Assembly: GCA_002706335.1 (NCBI GenBank)
Contig: PAKZ01000043.1
Span: forward strand, 124,001 to 188,000
Length of the DNA: 64,000 nt
Source: Ahrensia sp.
GTDB lineage: Bacteria > Pseudomonadota > Alphaproteobacteria > Rhizobiales > Rhizobiaceae
Direction: 5' to 3'
The stretch's first letter is position 1; the number at the start of each line of letters is the position of its first letter. Both the position numbers and the translations under genes were made by a program. This document shows positions 60,213-64,000 of the stretch, piece after piece. Below the pieces are notes generated by a model. That model searched no databases and was not told the origin of the DNA. It worked only from the letters and a program-made list of their open reading frames with translations.

Positions 60213-61088
60213 ATGGCGGGTGCCGTGTCGTCGGCGACGGGTTTGCCGAAGCGGAACTGGGTGGATTATTCCGCGCGCGAATTTGCTGCGCTGAAACGTG
60301 GCGAGATCGTCGCGGTTCTTCCGCTGGGCGCGACCGAGCAGCACGGGCCGCATCTGCCTTTGTCCGTCGATGCCTGTATCGTTGACGGTGTTGTGGACCG
60401 TCTAGCCTCCCGGCTTCCCGCGGAGAGCCCGGCGTTGTTCCTGCCAACACAGGCCGTCACAAAGAGCGTCGAGCACGCGGATTGGCCGGGCACGCTTTAT
60501 CTGTCTTCGGAGACGGTCATGCGCGTCTGGGTGGAGATCGGCGCCTGTGTCGCGCGCGCGGGTGTGCGGAAGCTCGTGCTGCTGAATGCGCATGGCGGCA
60601 ATATCGCGGCGATGGACGTCGCCGCGCGGGAGCTTCGCTTCCGCGAAAACATGTCTGTCTTCTGCCTCAACTGGTTTGGCGTCGGGATGCCGGATGGCGT
60701 CTTCTCGGAACGGGAGCAGGCTCACGGCATCCATGCGGGCGACATGGAGACATCGGTGATGCTCGCCCTGGACCCGGCCAATGTCGACATGGCGTTCGCC
60801 AGTGATTTCCGGTCCGAGGCCGAGGGCTTCGCATCCGCATATCCGGGGGTCGGACTGGCGGGACCGGCGAAACCGGCCTGGCTGATGCAGGACATGAACG
60901 CAGCGGGAGCCTGCGGGGAAGCTCACCTCGCCACCGCCGAAAAGGGGCGAAAAACGCTCGACCATGCGGTCGATCGGCTCGTTGAAATTCTCCGTTCGAT
61001 CGAGCGGTTTCCGGTTCCGCCTCCTGGCGCCGCGCCGCTACGATCGGACCGCACCGATGCCCTCGCGGGCGAACGGGAAAGAGGGTGA
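60213..61088 (+). CDS. Creatininase/creatinine amidohydrolase family protein
   Basis: This 291-residue metal-dependent amidohydrolase has the creatininase fold. It shows VAVLPLGATEQHGPHLPLSVDACIVDG with metal ligands Glu and His, TKSVEHADWPGTLYLS, VLLNAHGGNIAAMDVAARELR and HAGDMETSVMLALDP with its Glu and His. Relatives open cyclic amides or act in riboflavin- and mycofactocin-type pathways; the substrate here is unknown. The GGAGGT start signal is strong. Its stop overlaps the FAD-oxidase gene start region (GTGATCATG), so the two are coupled. Confidence 0.88.
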   Translation: MAGAVSSATGLPKRNWVDYSAREFAALKRGEIVAVLPLGATEQHGPHLPLSVDACIVDGVVDRLASRLPAESPALFLPTQAVTKSVEHADWPGTLYLSSETVMRVWVEIGACVARAGVRKLVLLNAHGGNIAAMDVAARELRFRENMSVFCLNWFGVGMPDGVFSEREQAHGIHAGDMETSVMLALDPANVDMAFASDFRSEAEGFASAYPGVGLAGPAKPAWLMQDMNAAGACGEAHLATAEKGRKTLDHAVDRLVEILRSIERFPVPPPGAAPLRSDRTDALAGERERG

Positions 61089-61090
61089 TC

Positions 61091-62455
61091 ATGACCACAT
61101 CGAGCCCATCGTCACTGGACGCGTTCAAGGCCGAAATTGACGGAATTCGCTGGTATGACGACCCGCGTTCCCTCGAACTGCGCTCGCGTGATTATTACTG
61201 GTACAGCCCTGTCCTGAAGGGGCAGCTCGACGACATGCGCGCCGATATCGTCGTCCTGCCGACCACCGAGGAGGAGATAAAGCGGGTTGCGGCCGCCGCG
61301 GTGAAGTGCAGATTGCCCCTGACGCTGCGGGGCGGTGGCACCGGGAATTACGGGCAATGCATTCCGCTGAAAGGCGGCGTCGTGATGGACCTGACCCGCC
61401 TCGACAGAGTGATCGCGATAGAGGACGGGCTTGTGCGCGTTCAGGCCGGCGCGCGGATCGCGCGTCTCGACGACGCGGTGCGCGAAACCGGCCAGGAATT
61501 GCTGATGTATCCCTCCACGCGCACCATCGCGACGATTGGCGGCTTCGTCGCCGGGGGATCGGGCGGCATCGGGTCGCTACGGCACGGCATGCTTCGGGAT
61601 GCCGGCAACATGGATTACGTGAAGGTTGTCACCGTCGAGGATGAGCCGCAGGTGATCGAGTTGCGGGGCGATGAGGTCCAGAAGGTCCAGCACGCCTATG
61701 GCACGAATGGCATCATCGTGGAGATCGGCCTTGCGCTCACGAAGGCGACGGACTGGATCCACACGGCGGCATTGTTCGACGGCTACGAACAGGCGCTGCG
61801 TTTCTGCATGGAAACGCAGGAGAACCGGCTGGATCTCTATCTTCTGACCTGCGTCGAGCGGCGTTTCTCGCCCTATTATCGGAAATTCGGCGACCGGTTT
61901 CCCGCCGACAGGGACGCCGTTTTCGCCATGGTCGCGCCGGACGACATGGCGCGTTTCTGCGAGAAGGTGGAGGAGCGGGGCGGGTCCGTGTCGTTCTCGC
62001 TGCGCAAGGACGAGATCGCGGGTTGCGGCCTGCAGCCCGCCTATGAATGCGGCTGGAACCACACCACGCTGCAGGCGCTGAAGGTCGACAAGAGCTGGAC
62101 CTATCTGCAGGTCGCCTATCCCTATCCCTTCGATCCAGCCCTCGCGATGCGCCAAATGAACCGCTACGGTGCCGAGATGTTCTGGCACCATGAGGTTGCG
62201 ATGATGGGTGGGCGCATCCAGATCTTCGCGCTGCCTCTGGTAAAGTGGCATGGCAAGGATCGCATCGATGAACTGATGGCCGAGATCGAGCGGGACGGCT
62301 GCACCGTTTTCAACCCGCATGTCGTGACCATCGAGGAGGGGGGCATGAAGCAGATCGACACGGCGCAGATCGAGTTCAAGCGCCAGGCGGACCCGTACGG
62401 CCTTATGAATCCGGGTAAAACGCTCGGCTGGACCGACGCCATGGCGCGGAGCTAA
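61091..62455 (+). CDS. FAD-binding (GlcD/VAO-type) oxidoreductase
   Basis: This 454-residue flavoprotein of the PCMH/VAO family has VLPTTEEEIKRVAAAAVKCRLPLTLRGGGTGNYGQ for FAD pyrophosphate binding, then YPSTRTIATIGGFVAGGSGGIGSLRHGMLRD. The C-terminal part ends AQIEFKRQADPYGLMNPGKTLGW, a standard family end. Relatives oxidise 2-hydroxyacids or alcohols. Start options are GTG 61085 or ATG 61091. It is cotranscribed with the creatininase-like gene, suggesting opening of a lactam or lactone followed by oxidation. Confidence 0.9.
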   Translation: MTTSSPSSLDAFKAEIDGIRWYDDPRSLELRSRDYYWYSPVLKGQLDDMRADIVVLPTTEEEIKRVAAAAVKCRLPLTLRGGGTGNYGQCIPLKGGVVMDLTRLDRVIAIEDGLVRVQAGARIARLDDAVRETGQELLMYPSTRTIATIGGFVAGGSGGIGSLRHGMLRDAGNMDYVKVVTVEDEPQVIELRGDEVQKVQHAYGTNGIIVEIGLALTKATDWIHTAALFDGYEQALRFCMETQENRLDLYLLTCVERRFSPYYRKFGDRFPADRDAVFAMVAPDDMARFCEKVEERGGSVSFSLRKDEIAGCGLQPAYECGWNHTTLQALKVDKSWTYLQVAYPYPFDPALAMRQMNRYGAEMFWHHEVAMMGGRIQIFALPLVKWHGKDRIDELMAEIERDGCTVFNPHVVTIEEGGMKQIDTAQIEFKRQADPYGLMNPGKTLGWTDAMARS

Positions 62456-62533
62456 GAAAATGAGTTGCGTATCCGGCTCAGCGTCGCGACGTGCGTCTCG
62501 TAATTCGGCCAACGACCGAAAAGTGATGCGCCC

Positions 62534-63214
62534 ATGACGACCAACCATACCAGTCCCGCTGCGGAGCGGCCGGAAGCCGGCAGCGTGGTCAAGCGGAAAC
62601 GTTTGGCGATGTTCAGGACTATCCGTGAGGCGGCCATCCGGGAGGTCGGCAAGAACGGCCTCTCGGGCACGTCGACGCAGGCTCTCGCCGATGCCGCAGG
62701 CATCACCAAGGCCCAGTTCCACTATTACATCACATCGAAAGAAGACCTTTATCGGGAGGTGTTGAACTACATCATCGCCGAATGGTCCGACATGTTCTTC
62801 GCCTCCGCGCACGCCAACGATCCGGCGGCGATCATTTCCGATTATCTGCGCATGAAAATCCGGCACTCGGTCGAACATCCGGACATGACGCGTCTGTTCT
62901 CGCTGGAGATGGCACGCGGCGGGATCGACCTGACCGATCACTGGGGAGACATCCTCGGTAGCGCCGGCAAGGCGATCAAGATGATCGGCGGATGGTGTGA
63001 AGCCGGCCTCATGAAGCAGGTCGATCCCGTCCTGTTCCTTATGAACATGTGGGCGGTCAGTCAGTACTACGCGGAATACGAGATCCAGGCACGAGGTCTC
63101 CTTGGCGTTGCCGAAGGCGAGCCGCTGGATGCGGAGCGGATAAGCCGGGAAGCGATCGAACTCTTTCTCGCGCGCGCCGGCCTGAGCCAGTCAGACAGCG
63201 AACAACATAGATAA
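62534..63214 (+). CDS. TetR/AcrR-family transcriptional regulator
   Basis: This 226-residue regulator has an N-terminal helix-turn-helix, AIREVGKNGLSGTSTQALADAAGITKAQFHYYITSKEDLYREVL, preceded by a basic 25-residue tail. The C-terminal ligand-binding domain includes MKIRHSVEHPDMTRLFSLEMARGG, resembling the RutR/TetR_C group that regulates pyrimidine and N-heterocycle catabolism. It follows the FAD oxidase by 78 bases on the same strand and likely controls this operon or the ferredoxin operon. Confidence 0.88.
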   Translation: MTTNHTSPAAERPEAGSVVKRKRLAMFRTIREAAIREVGKNGLSGTSTQALADAAGITKAQFHYYITSKEDLYREVLNYIIAEWSDMFFASAHANDPAAIISDYLRMKIRHSVEHPDMTRLFSLEMARGGIDLTDHWGDILGSAGKAIKMIGGWCEAGLMKQVDPVLFLMNMWAVSQYYAEYEIQARGLLGVAEGEPLDAERISREAIELFLARAGLSQSDSEQHR

Positions 63215-63233
63215 GCGAGGGCGCTTCGTCGAA

Positions 63234-64000
63234 ATGACCGAACCCGAGGAGACCGCCGACTGGACGTCGCGCCGTTACTATCGCCGAGCGGTTGAAGCCG
63301 CTCTGTGGGGCATGCCCATGGTCTCGACCCAAGCCATGCTCGCAGCATTTCGCGGCGTCGACGGGCAGTTTGGCGACATTGTCTATTTCTCGCGCCTTCC
63401 GGATTGGCGCTGGCAGATCACCACGCCCAACGCGACCACCTTCTATGCCTATTCGGCGATACGGCTCGACGCGGCGCCGGTGCTGTTGACCCTGCCGCCG
63501 ACGCAGGGTTCGGGGCTTTACGGAAGCATCTTCGACTGCTGGCAGAACGCGCTGGCCGATGTCGGGCCGGCCGGCGTGGATGGCGGCAACGGCGGAACCT
63601 ATGCCATCCTGCCACCCGGTTACGCGGACGATATTCCGGATGGCGCGACGGCCGTCCCGTGCCCAACCCGCAACGCCTACATCCTGTTTCGCGCCATCCC
63701 CGAGGACTATGGCGACGCCGGTGTCGCGCTCGCGCAGCAGCACATTCGCGGCCTTAAGATCCGCGAAGCCGGCACGTCCGGGAACCAGCGCTTCATCGAC
63801 ATCGCCGGACGGGATTTCGACGCCTTTCCGGAAATGGACGACAGCTACTTCGATTGTCTGGCGGCGATCGTGCGGGACGAGCCGGTCAGGCAGATGGACC
63901 TTGTCGCGATGGGCATGCTGATGTCGCTCGGCATCGCGCCGGACCGACCGTTTGCGCCCGATCCCGAACAGCGTGCCATTCTCGCCCGCGCCGCTCGTGA
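63234..64000 (+). CDS. DUF1254-family protein (truncated by window end)
   Basis: An open frame of 255 codons from ATG 63234 runs off the window. Its features, SRRYYRRAVEAALWGMPMVST, DWRWQITTPNATTFYAYSAIRLDAAPVLLTLPP, and YILFRAIPEDYGDAGVALAQQ, are those of DUF1254 proteins, usually paired with a DUF1214 domain. The family often sits in catabolic or lipid-associated operons and has no firm function. No signal peptide is visible at this start. It follows the TetR gene by 19 bases. Confidence 0.8.
   Translation, partial: MTEPEETADWTSRRYYRRAVEAALWGMPMVSTQAMLAAFRGVDGQFGDIVYFSRLPDWRWQITTPNATTFYAYSAIRLDAAPVLLTLPPTQGSGLYGSIFDCWQNALADVGPAGVDGGNGGTYAILPPGYADDIPDGATAVPCPTRNAYILFRAIPEDYGDAGVALAQQHIRGLKIREAGTSGNQRFIDIAGRDFDAFPEMDDSYFDCLAAIVRDEPVRQMDLVAMGMLMSLGIAPDRPFAPDPEQRAILARAAR

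Noticed and set aside
61577-62941. 454-codon minus-strand frame across the FAD oxidase and TetR genes
   Set aside because: It spans two genes with strong motifs on the opposite strand and has no recognisable domain.
1-64000. CRISPR arrays, tRNA or rRNA genes, and a replication origin
   Set aside because: No regularly spaced repeats, cloverleaf-like sequences, rRNA signatures or DnaA-box clusters were noticed by eye; a covariance search would be needed to exclude tRNAs fully.

Overview
The window reads as chromosomal (or large-replicon) DNA of a metabolically versatile, GC-rich alphaproteobacterium, most likely a Hyphomicrobiales/Rhizobiales-type soil or marine heterotroph. Signs of this are the density of catabolic operons, each with its own transporter (CUT2 ABC, nitrate/cyanate-type ABC, Fe3+-type ABC, TRAP) and its own regulator (LacI, AraC, MarR, TetR, PAS-AAA+), and translationally coupled genes with ATGA or TGATG overlaps. 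The genus cannot be fixed from the sequence alone.

Layout. (1) 0.1-4.1 kb: a KefB/KefC-like cation/proton antiporter, an aldo/keto reductase and a divergent AraC regulator. (2) 4.2-17.4 kb: a complete gluconate/idonate catabolic regulon. It has two LacI-type repressors, a gluconate 5-dehydrogenase, gluconokinase, a GarR-like reductase, a D-2-hydroxyacid dehydrogenase, an L-idonate 5-dehydrogenase, a GlcG-like protein, a gluconolactonase-like SMP-30 protein, 6-phosphogluconate dehydrogenase and a CUT2 ABC importer. Near-identical palindromes built on GTTATCGATAAC lie in the promoter gaps. The expected route is lactone or idonate to 5-ketogluconate or gluconate, then 6-phosphogluconate, then ribulose 5-phosphate.

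(3) 17.5-35.0 kb: a mosaic accessory block bounded by two diverged direct repeats (17813 and 34854), with an IS3-family transposase remnant at its left edge. Its first part (18.1-29.8 kb) is an unrecognised cluster of ATP-dependent ligases and modifying enzymes: a polysaccharide pyruvyl transferase, a Mur-ligase-like enzyme, an acyl/oxalyl-CoA-synthetase-like AMP ligase, a catalytically degenerate LpxL-fold acyltransferase, a CelD-like GNAT, two different ATP-grasp enzymes, a QueC-like PP-loop enzyme and an AsnB-like amidotransferase. This is the best candidate in the window for an undescribed system. Its second part (29.9-34.8 kb) is three stacked fragments of Rhs core DNA, each cut off from a full-length Rhs gene, with swapped toxin tips and AT-rich putative immunity genes.

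(4) 35.0-41.3 kb: cyanate assimilation. A PAS-AAA+ regulator that lacks the sigma-54 GAFTGA loop is divergent from a Tat-exported binding protein, permease, ATPase and cyanase; a 35-bp near-perfect inverted repeat lies between them. (5) 41.6-51.4 kb: a minus-strand catabolic operon of two cytochromes P450, a TRAP transporter, a CaiB-type CoA-transferase and two proteins of the 2-hydroxyacyl-CoA dehydratase fold that seem to have lost most cluster cysteines. It is followed by a divergent MarR regulator, with matching operator-like sites at two promoters. (6) 51.6-60 kb: an IS6-family remnant, then a minus-strand operon of sulfatase, Fe3+/phosphonate-type ABC transporter, cytosine-deaminase-like amidohydrolase and P450-type [2Fe-2S] ferredoxin. 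(7) 60.2-64 kb: creatininase family, FAD-linked oxidase, TetR regulator and a DUF1254-type protein cut by the window end.

All family assignments come from reading motifs by eye; no database search was run.
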